A stretch of 64,000 nt of DNA, taken from Neisseria mucosa. Its GTDB lineage: Bacteria; Pseudomonadota; Gammaproteobacteria; Burkholderiales; Neisseriaceae. Positions within the stretch are counted from its first letter, which is position 1, and each line of letters opens with the position of its first letter. The notes beneath the pieces are model-generated. The model had not been told where the DNA came from. It worked only from the letters and a program-made list of their open reading frames with translations, and ran no database searches. The stretch lies in the NCBI RefSeq assembly GCF_003044445.1, contig NZ_POWX01000014.1, forward strand, positions 13,005 to 77,004, in the 5' to 3' direction. Both the position numbers and the translations under genes were made by a program. Below, in pieces: positions 18,570 to 26,304 of the stretch.

Positions 18570-18992
18570 CTACTCACCTTCATACTCCGCACACGATGTC
18601 GGCGTTTCCCACAATTTCACGCTGCACACTTTCAGCCCCGCGTTTTGCAAACGGTCATACATTTCGACCGCCATATTTTCGGCAGTGGTGCGGCAGGGCA
18701 GGCACAGGGTTTTCATGTTCCAGCCCTCCAAGAGCGCGGCGATTTGGCATTCGCGACCGTTGCCGCCATTGTAGATAAACGCATGATCGAAAGGGTCGGT
18801 AATGTGTTTTTTCACAATGGCTTTGAGGTCGGTAAAGTCCATCACCATGCCGTCTTTCGGCCCACCCCTGACGGGGTCATCTGAAACAGTGATTTCGAGT
18901 TTGTAGGTATGCCCGTGCAGGTTTTGGCATTTGCCATCATGCCCGTCGAGCATGTGTGAGGAGTCGAAGGTGAATATCTTGGTAATTTTCAT
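18570..18992 (-). CDS. queD: 6-carboxy-5,6,7,8-tetrahydropterin synthase
   Basis: QueD converts 7,8-dihydroneopterin triphosphate to 6-carboxy-tetrahydropterin, the QueE substrate. Zinc-binding histidines appear in FDSSHMLDGHDGKCQNLHGHTY (first His, then HGH), and the catalytic Cys is in the same stretch. DFTDLKAIVKKHITDPFDHAF and the C-terminal VKLWETPTSCAEY are typical. Length is 140 residues. It starts 10 bases after the DUF1543 stop. Confidence 0.95.
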   Translation of the reverse strand: MKITKIFTFDSSHMLDGHDGKCQNLHGHTYKLEITVSDDPVRGGPKDGMVMDFTDLKAIVKKHITDPFDHAFIYNGGNGRECQIAALLEGWNMKTLCLPCRTTAENMAVEMYDRLQNAGLKVCSVKLWETPTSCAEYEGE

Positions 18993-19002
18993 GGTTTGTA
19001 CT

Positions 19003-19518
19003 TTAAATCGGTAAATAGCCCTGAAAGCCGATTGCGGCAGGCTTGCCGTGCGGATTCGGGGTCAGGCGGATGGTGTGATTGCCGATGCGGTCGAGCCGGA
19101 GCAGGTTGTCCACGTCTTTTAAGTTGTCTTTATGCTGCTGAACATGGTCGGTCAACAGGGTTTGCAGGGCTTTTTGTTTGGCTTCTGCAGGCGTGGCAGC
19201 AACGAACAGTCCGAAAGCGTGCGCCTCGGCAAGCTGCCCCGCGCGATAACCACCGACATTGACGAAATACAGGTGCGGGGCGTTTTCAGACGACCCCTGC
19301 GGCTCGGCGGTATCGGATACGTCAACATCGTAACCGTCCACCCATTCGACAATCTGCCAGCCGTCGATGTGGACTTTATCCGCATCACCGAACCATGCGG
19401 CTTTGAGCGCGGGGATGGCTTCGCGGTAGTCGTCGCACACGGCAAATTGGATGTCGTGCACTTCGATATTGGAACGGCCTGCGTTACCGCCGAGATAGAA
19501 CATATAAAGTTTGGGCAT
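19003..19518 (-). CDS. DUF1543-type protein of unknown function
   Basis: This 171-residue soluble protein begins MPKLYMFYLGGNAGRSNIEVHDIQF. It contains a repeated-looking pattern: a first half with HDIQFAVCDDYREAIPALKAAWFGD and a second with EAHAFGLFVAATPAEAKQKAL, suggesting two related alpha/beta modules. YLGG and VGGY loops recur. This matches what I know of DUF1543 proteins, which have no established function. It sits between queC and queD with a 10-base gap to queD, so it should share the riboswitch-led transcript. An uptake sequence encodes SSEN inside it. Confidence 0.75.
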   Translation of the reverse strand: MPKLYMFYLGGNAGRSNIEVHDIQFAVCDDYREAIPALKAAWFGDADKVHIDGWQIVEWVDGYDVDVSDTAEPQGSSENAPHLYFVNVGGYRAGQLAEAHAFGLFVAATPAEAKQKALQTLLTDHVQQHKDNLKDVDNLLRLDRIGNHTIRLTPNPHGKPAAIGFQGYLPI

Positions 19519-19545
19519 GATAAGGCTTGTATCGGATGATGGTTG

Positions 19546-19653
19546 TATAGTGGATTAAATTTAAATCAGGACAAGGCGACGAAGCCGCAGACAGTACAGA
19601 TAAGTACGGCAAGGTGAGGCAACGCCGTACTGGTTTAAAGTTAATCCACTATA
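19546..19653. repeat. Correia element, short form, in the queC-DUF1543 gap
   Basis: A 108-base element with TATAGTGGATTAAATTT and TTAATCCACTATA ends and one extra base in the core (GATAAGTACGG). Its right end is four bases from the queC stop codon. It is inside the que transcription unit, so the RNA hairpin it forms could affect the downstream genes. Confidence 0.9.
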
Positions 19654-19656
19654 TTT

Positions 19657-20316
19657 TCAGACGACCCTTTTACTTTCCAAATATTCCGCCAGCCCGCGCT
19701 CGCGCAACACGCAGCTCGGGCATTCGTGGCAGCCGCCGACGATGCCGTTGTAGCAGGTGTGGGTCTGCTCGCGGATGTAATCCAGTGCGCCCATTTTGTC
19801 CGCCAACGCCCAAGTTTGCGCTTTGGTCAGGTACATCAGCGGGGTGTGGATTTGGAAGGCGTAGTCCATCGCCAGATTGAGGGTGACGTTCATGGATTTG
19901 ACGAACACGTCGCGGCAGTCGGGATAGCCGGAGAAGTCGGTTTCGCACACGCCCGCGATGATGTGCCTGATGCCTTGTCCTTTGGCGTAGATGGCGGCGT
20001 AGAGCAGAAAAAGGGCATTGCGTCCGTCCACGAAGGTATTGGGCAGTCCGTCTGAAGCGGTTTCGATGGCGGCGGTGTCGTCCATCAGGGCGTTGTGTGT
20101 AATTTGCTGCATCAGGCTCAAGTCGAGTACGGTTTGTTTGACGCCCAAATCCTGCGCGATCCAGCGGGCGCGTTCCAGCTCGACGGCGTGGCGTTGTCCG
20201 TATTGGAAGGTGATGGCTTGGACGTTTTCGCGCCCGTAGGTTTGAATCGCCTGAATCAGGCAGGTGGTGGAATCCTGGCCGCCGGAGAAGATGACCAAGG
20301 CTTGTGGGTTTTGCAT
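19657..20316 (-). CDS. queC: 7-cyano-7-deazaguanine (preQ0) synthase
   Basis: QueC converts 7-carboxy-7-deazaguanine to preQ0 using ATP and ammonia. The PP-loop is SGGQDSTTCLIQA near the N-terminus. Four zinc-binding cysteines are in THTCYNGIVGGCHECPSCVLR near the C-terminus. Length is 219 residues. The stop codon and last residues (RVV) come from an uptake sequence, GGTCGTCTGA. The leader carries a preQ1-I-like aptamer whose 3' tail contains the Shine-Dalgarno AGGA six bases from the ATG. Confidence 0.96.
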   Translation of the reverse strand: MQNPQALVIFSGGQDSTTCLIQAIQTYGRENVQAITFQYGQRHAVELERARWIAQDLGVKQTVLDLSLMQQITHNALMDDTAAIETASDGLPNTFVDGRNALFLLYAAIYAKGQGIRHIIAGVCETDFSGYPDCRDVFVKSMNVTLNLAMDYAFQIHTPLMYLTKAQTWALADKMGALDYIREQTHTCYNGIVGGCHECPSCVLRERGLAEYLESKRVV

Positions 20317-20322
20317 GGTGAA

Positions 20323-20359
20323 TCCTAGTTTTGGTAACGCGGGAGGTTTGCGAACCGCG
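20323..20359 (-). promoter_or_regulatory. preQ1-I riboswitch in the queC leader
   Basis: Read on the minus strand, P1 is CGCGG / CCGCG with the loop TTCGCAAACCTC. The tail TTACCAAAACTAGGA follows. This matches the layout of class I preQ1 aptamers such as that of T. tengcongensis (GGGTCGCAGTAACCCC then AACAAAACAAGG, from memory). The tail ends in the queC Shine-Dalgarno, so ligand binding should block translation. A TATAAT -10 box lies just upstream at 20382-20387. The fold was worked out by eye. Confidence 0.82.
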
Positions 20360-20381
20360 AAAATGGAAAAAAATTGTACGG

Positions 20382-20387
20382 ATTATA
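20382..20387 (-). promoter_or_regulatory. -10 box of the queC operon
   Basis: A perfect TATAAT on the minus strand would start transcription roughly 15 bases before the preQ1 aptamer. No good -35 box is visible 16-18 bases upstream. Confidence 0.45.
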
Positions 20388-20423
20388 GCGGATTTCGTCC
20401 GAATATACGCCGCCTGAAAGAAC

Positions 20424-20464
20424 AAGGTCGTCTGAAACCCTAGAAAACGGTTTAAGACGACCTT
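20424..20464. terminator. Imperfect uptake-sequence hairpin after eda
   Basis: AAGGTCGTCTGAAACC (20424-20439) faces GGTTTAAGACGACCTT (20449-20464). One arm carries a change (TTTAAGACG for TTTCAGACG), so it is a decayed uptake sequence that still pairs well. Confidence 0.6.
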
Positions 20465-20479
20465 TGGGATGTGGGAACA

Positions 20480-21118
20480 TCAGGCTTTAGGTTTCAACGC
20501 CGCCGCTTCTTTGGCGAGGCGTGTAATGGTGTCCCAGTCTTTGTTTTTCACGGCTTCTTTCGGCGTCAGCCAAGAGCCGCCGACGCACAAGACGTTGGGC
20601 AGTGCCAAGTAATCGGGCGCGGTGGCGAGGCTGATGCCGCCGGTCGGGCAGAAGCGCACATCGGCGTAAGGGCCGTAGAGTGCTTTGAGCATGGCTTTGC
20701 CGCCGACGACTTCGGCAGGGAAGAGTTTGAGGGTGTCGATGCCGTGTTCCAAAGCCAGTTGGACTTCACCCGGAGTGGCAACGCCAGGAATCAGGGGAAT
20801 GCCGCTGTTGTGGCTGGCTTTGGCGAGGGATTCGTGCAGACCCGGGCTGATGGCGAAAACCGCGCCTGCGTCTTCGACGGCTTTGAGCTGTTCGGGGTTG
20901 GTCACCGTACCTGCGCCGACGATGGCGTTGGGCACTTCTTTGGCAATCAGGCGGATGGCGTCGAGGCCGACGGGGGTGCGCAGGGTAATTTCGAGGGTGG
21001 GGATGCCGCCTTCGACAAGGGCGTGGGACAAATCGACAGCGGTGCTCAAGTCGTCAATCGCCATCACAGGCACAACTGCGCCTGCGCTCAGGATTTCGCG
21101 GGGGGTCAGTTTGGACAT
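20480..21118 (-). CDS. eda: KDPG / KHG aldolase
   Basis: Eda splits 2-keto-3-deoxy-6-phosphogluconate to pyruvate and glyceraldehyde 3-phosphate, the last step of the Entner-Doudoroff pathway. Motifs are ALVEGGIPTLEITLRTPVG with the catalytic Glu, GAGTVTNPEQL, LKLFPAEVVGG with the Schiff-base Lys, and CPTGGISLATAPDYL. Length is 212 residues. It follows edd on the same strand, but a 527-base gap filled with a hairpin repeat array separates them. Confidence 0.96.
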   Translation of the reverse strand: MSKLTPREILSAGAVVPVMAIDDLSTAVDLSHALVEGGIPTLEITLRTPVGLDAIRLIAKEVPNAIVGAGTVTNPEQLKAVEDAGAVFAISPGLHESLAKASHNSGIPLIPGVATPGEVQLALEHGIDTLKLFPAEVVGGKAMLKALYGPYADVRFCPTGGISLATAPDYLALPNVLCVGGSWLTPKEAVKNKDWDTITRLAKEAAALKPKA

Positions 21119-21183
21119 TTCGGTTCTCCAAGTGGAATGGGGTGTTGTTTTTTGTTGAGGTCAAACGGGATGGGGGTTTAAGT

Positions 21184-21600
21184 TTTCAGACGACCTTTGG
21201 GGCTGTAGGTCGGATACTCGTATCCGACAAATGCCCCTGATAACGTCGGATTCGAGAATCCGACCTACGTCTTTGCTTTTCTTCGCGGGCAAAGCCCACG
21301 CTACGTCTGTTGCGTTCAAACGGGACAGGGTTTTAAGTTTCAGACGACCTTTTGAGGCTGTAGGTCGGATACCCGTATCCGACAAATACTCTGATAACCT
21401 CGGATTCGAGAATCCGACCTACGTCTTTAGTTTTGTTCGCTGGCAAAGCCCACGCTACGTCTGTCGCGTTCAAAAGGAATGGTGGTTTAAGTTTCAGGCG
21501 ACCTTTTGGGGCTGTAGGTCGGATACCCGTATCCGACAAATACTCTGATAACGTCGGATTCGAGAATCCGACCTACGTCTATTTAAACCGCTTCAATAAT
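21184..21600. repeat. Tandem hairpin-rich repeat array between edd and eda
   Basis: There are two full units (21184-21337, 154 bases; 21338-21489, 152 bases) and a shorter third (21490 to about 21600). Sequence just left of the array (about 21160-21183) resembles the tail of another unit. Each unit begins with an uptake-type TTTCAGACGACC, or TTTCAGGCGACC in unit 3. It then carries two 9-base-stem hairpins, GTCGGATACCCGTATCCGAC and GTCGGATTCGAGAATCCGAC, that sit in a larger GTAGGTCGGAT / ATCCGACCTAC pair. No ORF is credible here. Confidence 0.85.
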
Positions 21601-21601
21601 T

Positions 21602-21636
21602 TTTCAGACGACCTTTCGTTTGAAAAGGTCGTCTGA
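21602..21636. repeat. Outward-facing uptake-sequence pair after edd
   Basis: TTTCAGACGACCTTT and AAAAGGTCGTCTGAAA can pair as a hairpin, but in the order opposite to most terminators here and without a T run. It lies between the edd stop and the repeat array. Confidence 0.5.
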
Positions 21637-21645
21637 AACGCCGAA

Positions 21646-23481
21646 TCAGGCAAATTCGCCGCCGAAGCTCATGGCGCCGGTTTCTGCGCTGCTGGTCATG
21701 CTGCGGAAGTTGGCGAAGAGTTCGCGGCCGCAGCCTTGTTGGTTCGCGCTCAAGTCGATGCGTTCGACTTCGCGGGCGTTCCATTCGGCTTCGTTAATCA
21801 GGACGTTGAGTTCGCCGGTAACAGAGTCAAAGCGGATCAGGTCGCCGGTACGGATTTTGGCGATGTTGCCGCCCATCAAGGCTTCAGGCGTCATGTGGAT
21901 GGAAGCTGGAACTTTACCGGATGCGCCGGACATACGGCCGTCGGTCAGCAGCGCCACTTTGAAGCCACGGTCTTGCAGAATGCCCAAAGGCGGGGTCAGT
22001 TTGTGTAACTCGGGCATACCGTTGGCGCGCGGGCCTTGATAGCGGACGACACAGACGAAATCGCGTTCCAACTCGCCGCGCTCAAACGCAGCCAACACTT
22101 CGCGTTGGTCGTTGAACACGATGGCGGGCGCTTCGATGATGCGGCAGCCTTCGCGCACGGCGGACACTTTAATCACGCCGCGACCGATGTTGCCTTTCAT
22201 CAGGCGCAGACCGCCGTCTGGGGAGAACGGGTTGTCGGCTTTGCGCAGGATGTCGTCGTTGCCGCTGGTTTCGGGGGCTTCGCGCCATTCGAGTTTGCCG
22301 TCAATGAGGAAAGGCTCTTTGGTGTAGTGGCGCATACCGTGTCCGACGACGGTATCGACATCGTCGTGCAACAAACCTGCGTCCAGCAATTCGCGGATGA
22401 CGAAAGGCAGGCCGCCTGCCGCGGTAAAGTGGTTCACGTCGGCTTTGCCGTTGGGGTACACGCGGATGAGCAGCGGGATGATGGAGGAAATTTCGTCAAA
22501 GTCGTCCCAATTCAAAATCACGCCGGCGGCGCGCGCCATGGCAACGAGGTGCATGGTGTGGTTGGTCGATCCGCCGGTCGCCATCAGACCAATCAGGGCG
22601 TTGATGAAAGATTTTTCGGTCAACATTTCGCCCAAAGGTTTGATGGTGCCGTTTTTAATGCCGCGCGCGAGGTGTCCGGCAGCGTAGCGGGTCAGGGCTT
22701 CGCGCAGGTCGGTGTAGGGGTGGACAAAGGCGGCGGCAGGCAAGTGTACGCCCATCATTTCCATCATCATTTGGTTGGAGTTTGCCGTGCCGTAGAAAGT
22801 GCAGGTACCGGGGCTGTGGTAAGAACCCATTTCGCTTTCGAGCAATGCATCGCGGCCGACTTTGCCTTCGGCGAAAAGCTGGCGGGTACGGGCTTTTTCT
22901 TTATTGCCGATACCGCTGGACATCGGACCAGCAGGAACGAAGATGCCGGGAATATGACCGAACGAAAGTGCGCCTATCATCAAACCCGGCACGATTTTGT
23001 CGCACACACCCATAAACAGGCTGCCGTCAAACATTTGGTGCGACAGACCGACGGCGGTACTCATGGCAATCACGTCGCGGGAGAACAGCGACAATTCCAT
23101 ACCGGCGTAGCCTTGCGTGATGCCGTCGCACATGGCGGGCGTACCGCCGGCGACTTGGGCGGTCGCGCCGTTTTTCTGCGCTTCGTCTTTAATTTGATCG
23201 GGGAAGTCTTTAAACGGCTGGTGTGCGGAAACCATGTCGTTGTAGGCGGTGATGATGCCTAAGTTGGGAACGGTGTCCTGAAGCATTTCGATTTTGATGC
23301 TTTTGGGCATGGCGGCGTAACCGTGCGCCAAGTTGCTGCAACCGAGTTGGTTGCGCTCCAGCCGTCCCATTTGTTTGGCGCTGCGGATTTTCGCCAGATA
23401 TTTTTCGCGGGTCGGACGGCTGCGTTCGATGATGCGCTCGGTGATTTCGGCGAGTTTGGGGTGGATAGGAGTGGGGTTCAT
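21646..23481 (-). CDS. edd: Phosphogluconate dehydratase
   Basis: Edd dehydrates 6-phosphogluconate to KDPG in the Entner-Doudoroff pathway and is an iron-sulfur enzyme of the IlvD/Edd family. Conserved segments include NQLGCSNLAHGYAAMPKS, GTPAMCDGITQGYAGMELSL, GSLFMGVCDKIVPG, MATGGSTNHTMHLVAMARA and TDGRMSGASGKVPASIHM. Cysteines in the first three are the likely cluster ligands. Length is 611 residues, as usual. It diverges from zwf over a region with a HexR-type box that overlaps its -35 element. Confidence 0.97.
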   Translation of the reverse strand: MNPTPIHPKLAEITERIIERSRPTREKYLAKIRSAKQMGRLERNQLGCSNLAHGYAAMPKSIKIEMLQDTVPNLGIITAYNDMVSAHQPFKDFPDQIKDEAQKNGATAQVAGGTPAMCDGITQGYAGMELSLFSRDVIAMSTAVGLSHQMFDGSLFMGVCDKIVPGLMIGALSFGHIPGIFVPAGPMSSGIGNKEKARTRQLFAEGKVGRDALLESEMGSYHSPGTCTFYGTANSNQMMMEMMGVHLPAAAFVHPYTDLREALTRYAAGHLARGIKNGTIKPLGEMLTEKSFINALIGLMATGGSTNHTMHLVAMARAAGVILNWDDFDEISSIIPLLIRVYPNGKADVNHFTAAGGLPFVIRELLDAGLLHDDVDTVVGHGMRHYTKEPFLIDGKLEWREAPETSGNDDILRKADNPFSPDGGLRLMKGNIGRGVIKVSAVREGCRIIEAPAIVFNDQREVLAAFERGELERDFVCVVRYQGPRANGMPELHKLTPPLGILQDRGFKVALLTDGRMSGASGKVPASIHMTPEALMGGNIAKIRTGDLIRFDSVTGELNVLINEAEWNAREVERIDLSANQQGCGRELFANFRSMTSSAETGAMSFGGEFA

Positions 23482-23634
23482 GTTCGATCTCCTGTCGGAA
23501 GGGGGTGGTATGGGGATTTTGTTTGCGCGTTTCTGATTTTTTGTATTGGGTGTGGGGCATTTGGCGTTTCAGACGACCTTTACAAACCGTACAAGGGGTC
23601 GTCTGAAAGCCTCACTCTATATATGTAGGCTATT

Positions 23635-23663
23635 ATAATACAAAACCTGTAATTTAGTTACAA
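23635..23663 (-). promoter_or_regulatory. edd promoter
   Basis: On the minus strand, TTGTAA (23658-23663) and TATTAT (23635-23640) are 17 bases apart; a TATAAT also overlaps at 23632-23637. The -35 element lies within the HexR-like box, consistent with repression. Confidence 0.55.
23648..23662. promoter_or_regulatory. Probable HexR operator
   Basis: TGTAATTTAGTTACA is a palindrome of the TGTAAT-x3-ATTACA type known for HexR in other proteobacteria, with a single mismatch between arms. It covers the edd -35 element, and hexR itself is in the neighbouring operon. Confidence 0.72.
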
Positions 23664-23803
23664 AATAATCCGCTAAATGTAAGAAATTTGATTTAAATCG
23701 TGATATTTGTCTTTTGTGAAAATCTACCCGACCAAACTCATCAAACTTTTAAACTAAGTCAAATAATTTGTAAAAATGAGAATAGACAAAACGTGTAGCC
23801 ATG

Positions 23804-23818
23804 TGTAGTATTACTACT
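23804..23818. promoter_or_regulatory. Second HexR-like palindrome, zwf side
   Basis: TGTAGTATTACTACT contains the exact palindrome GTAGTA-T-TACTAC and resembles the HexR box at all but the last position. It lies about 130 bases upstream of the zwf start. Apart from these sites, the 466-base edd/zwf gap is AT-rich with no gene visible. Confidence 0.5.
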
Positions 23819-23947
23819 CACTAGCCCGCCTGTTTTGAAATTTTGATGCAGGCGATTGGTTTCCATAGCTTTTACGCCGCGAGCCGCCCGTCTTTCACGG
23901 CATTTAACGGCACCGGCACAAAGCCCTCCTCAACGAGAGATAAAACG

Positions 23948-25393
23948 ATGAGTACACAAACAAATTTTGATTTGGTGTTGTTCGGTGCGACCGGCGATTT
24001 GGCAATGCGCAAGCTGCTGCCTTGTCTGTATCAGGCGCACGTTGCAGGGTTGCTCAATCCTCAGGGTCGTATTTTGGGCGTCAGCCGCAGCGATTTGGAT
24101 ACGGCGGGCTTTTTGGCAAAAGTGGAAACCAACTCCAAAATCCATATCAAACAAAACTTTTCAGACGACGCTTGGGCATCGTTCGTCAAACGCATCGAAT
24201 ATCTGAAAGTCGACGTTACCGAAGAAGCCGATTTTGCCGCTTTGGGCGAAACGGTCAAAGCACGCAAAGAAACCGACAACGTCATCATCTACCTTTCCAC
24301 CGCGCCGAAATTCTTCGCGCAAGCCTGTGAAAACCTTGCCAAAATCGGATTGAACGCCGACAACGCGCGCGTCGTTTTGGAAAAACCGCTGGGTACCGAC
24401 CTCGCCTCTTCCCAACAAATCAATACCGATGTCGCCCGCTACTTCAAAGAAAGCCAAATCTACCGCATCGACCACTACTTAGGCAAAGAAAGCCTGCAAA
24501 ACCTGCTGGCGCTGCGTTTTGCCAACGTGATGTTCGAGCCGTTGTGGAACAACAAATATATTGAGAGCGTACAACTGACCATAGCCGAACAGCTCGGCGT
24601 GGAAGAGCGCGGCGAGTTTTACGACATTACCGGCGCACTGCGCGACATGGTGCAAAACCACCTGATGCAAATGCTGTGTATGACCGCGATGGAAGCGCCC
24701 GCCAGCCTGGATGCCGACGCAGTGCGCGATGAAAAAGTCAAAGTCATCAAATCTTTGAAACCGCTGACCATCGAATCCGTCAACGAAAACGTCGTACGCG
24801 GACAATACACCGCCGCCAAAGGCATGAACGGCTATCTGGAAGAAATCAATGTTCCGCAAGACAGTTTCACCGAAACCTACGTCGCCATCAAAGCCGAAAT
24901 CGAAAACGACCGCTGGAAAGGCGTGCCCTTCTATCTGCGTACCGGCAAACGCATGGCTGGTAAAGTGGCGGAAATCGTATTGAACTTCCGTCCGCTGCAA
25001 AACCATATTTTTGAAAACAGCCAAGCCGCGCCCAACCGTTTGGTTATCGAATTGCAGCCGACCGAGTCCGTGCGCCTGTATACGCAGATGAAAACGCCGG
25101 GTGCAGGCAACAAAGTCGAAATCGTGCCGCTGGCAACCGACTTGGAAAAAGCCCTCGAAGGCCGCCGCGCCGAAGCTTACGAACGCCTGCTGCTGGACGT
25201 CATCAACGGCAAGCTCGCCCTCTTCAACCGCCGCGACGAACTCGAAGCCGCTTGGGAATATGTGATGCCGATTTTGGACAACTGGGCAAGCAACACTACC
25301 CCGCCGCACGGCTACGACGCGCATTCATGGGGGCCGGAAGCCGCCCGCGAACTCTTGGCGCGCGACGGACATAAGTGGCACGAAGACCAGTAA
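23948..25393 (+). CDS. zwf: Glucose-6-phosphate 1-dehydrogenase
   Basis: Zwf oxidises glucose 6-phosphate to 6-phosphogluconolactone with NADP+, feeding the Entner-Doudoroff and pentose phosphate routes. The N-terminal nucleotide motif is LVLFGATGDLAMRKLLP and the substrate-binding/catalytic motif is YRIDHYLGKESLQNLL. VLEKPLGTDL and KGVPFYLRTGKRM are also typical. The ATG at 23948 (MSTQTNFDLVLFG), with GAGA upstream, is chosen over an ATG 35 codons earlier. Length is 481 residues. It starts the zwf-pgl-glk-hexR run. Confidence 0.97.
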   Translation: MSTQTNFDLVLFGATGDLAMRKLLPCLYQAHVAGLLNPQGRILGVSRSDLDTAGFLAKVETNSKIHIKQNFSDDAWASFVKRIEYLKVDVTEEADFAALGETVKARKETDNVIIYLSTAPKFFAQACENLAKIGLNADNARVVLEKPLGTDLASSQQINTDVARYFKESQIYRIDHYLGKESLQNLLALRFANVMFEPLWNNKYIESVQLTIAEQLGVEERGEFYDITGALRDMVQNHLMQMLCMTAMEAPASLDADAVRDEKVKVIKSLKPLTIESVNENVVRGQYTAAKGMNGYLEEINVPQDSFTETYVAIKAEIENDRWKGVPFYLRTGKRMAGKVAEIVLNFRPLQNHIFENSQAAPNRLVIELQPTESVRLYTQMKTPGAGNKVEIVPLATDLEKALEGRRAEAYERLLLDVINGKLALFNRRDELEAAWEYVMPILDNWASNTTPPHGYDAHSWGPEAARELLARDGHKWHEDQ

Positions 25394-25397
25394 AGCC

Positions 25398-25451
25398 TTT
25401 TCAGACGACCTTTGCTTGAAGCGTTCTCGGTTCAAAAAGGTCGTCTGAAAA
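25398..25451. terminator. Uptake-sequence hairpin after zwf
   Basis: TTTTCAGACGACCTTT (25398-25413) pairs with AAAGGTCGTCTGAAAA (25436-25451), and TTGAA / TTCAA pair inside the loop. It lies between zwf and pgl; lacking a T run, it may only attenuate. Confidence 0.5.
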
Positions 25452-25608
25452 CCATAAGGCGGCGGATTAGGCGTTTCCCGTCAACCTTCACGCCTCCATC
25501 AACGACACAGGCTCTTACTTACTTTCCCGCTCACAAACACTGCCTTTCAGACGACCGCCCACCTCCTTCTTAAAAAAGGTCGTCTGAAAACAGAGAAAGG
25601 ACACTTTT

Positions 25609-26304
25609 ATGTTCGTTTGGCATGAATACGAAAACGCAGCAGCAGCCTCAGAAGCTTTGGCGGACGCAGTCGCCGCCGCGCTGCAAAACGCGCTGGATAC
25701 AAAAGGCAGCGCGGTATTGGCGGTTTCCGGCGGCCGCTCGCCGATTCCCCTCTTCCAAGCCCTGTCGCAAAAAGATTTGAACTGGCAAAAAGTCGGCATT
25801 ACTTTGGTTGACGAGCGCATCGTGCCGACCACCCACGCCGACAGCAACACCGCCTTGGCACACGAATACCTGCTGCAAAACAAAGCCGCCGCAGCGACTT
25901 GGATTCCCGTTGTCGAAGCGGGTAAATCTGAAACTGAATTACAACCCGACAGCGTCGTTGCCTACGCGCTGAAACATTACAAACAACCTGACGTGCTGAT
26001 TTTGGGCATGGGCGGCGACGGACATACCGCCTCCCTCTTCCCACAAGCGCCGCAACTGAAGGCAGCCATCAACGAATCAGACGACCCTACCCTTATCCAC
26101 ACCACGCCCGTTACCGCGCCGCATGAACGCGTCAGTATGACACTGGGCGCCATCGCCAAAACGGAAAACGTCTTTCTGGCGATTCAGGGTGCGGAAAAGA
26201 AAGCCGTGTTCGACAAAGCCGCCTCCCGCGCCGATTTGGAATATCCGACCAGCCTGGTATTGAACCATCAAGGAGTGAACTGCCATGTCTTCTACTCAAA
26301 CTGA
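25609..26304 (+). CDS. pgl: 6-phosphogluconolactonase
   Basis: Pgl hydrolyses 6-phosphogluconolactone to 6-phosphogluconate, between Zwf and Edd. Typical DevB/Pgl segments are VLAVSGGRSPIPLFQAL, ITLVDERIVPTTHADSN, ILGMGGDGHTASLFPQ and VSMTLGAI. Length is 231 residues. It has AGAAAGGA upstream of the ATG, and its end overlaps the glk start by 20 bases, so the two are translationally coupled. Confidence 0.95.
   Translation: MFVWHEYENAAAASEALADAVAAALQNALDTKGSAVLAVSGGRSPIPLFQALSQKDLNWQKVGITLVDERIVPTTHADSNTALAHEYLLQNKAAAATWIPVVEAGKSETELQPDSVVAYALKHYKQPDVLILGMGGDGHTASLFPQAPQLKAAINESDDPTLIHTTPVTAPHERVSMTLGAIAKTENVFLAIQGAEKKAVFDKAASRADLEYPTSLVLNHQGVNCHVFYSN

Noticed and set aside
21184..21600. Possible CRISPR array
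   Set aside because: Units of 152-154 bases are nearly identical throughout, with no short repeat / unique spacer alternation and no cas genes.
21161..21636. Short frames (about 65-105 codons) across the repeat array
   Set aside because: They are translations of the hairpin repeats and recur with the repeat period.
22036..23262. 408-codon open frame on the plus strand
   Set aside because: Antisense to edd, with a His/Val/Gly-rich composition typical of mirror frames.
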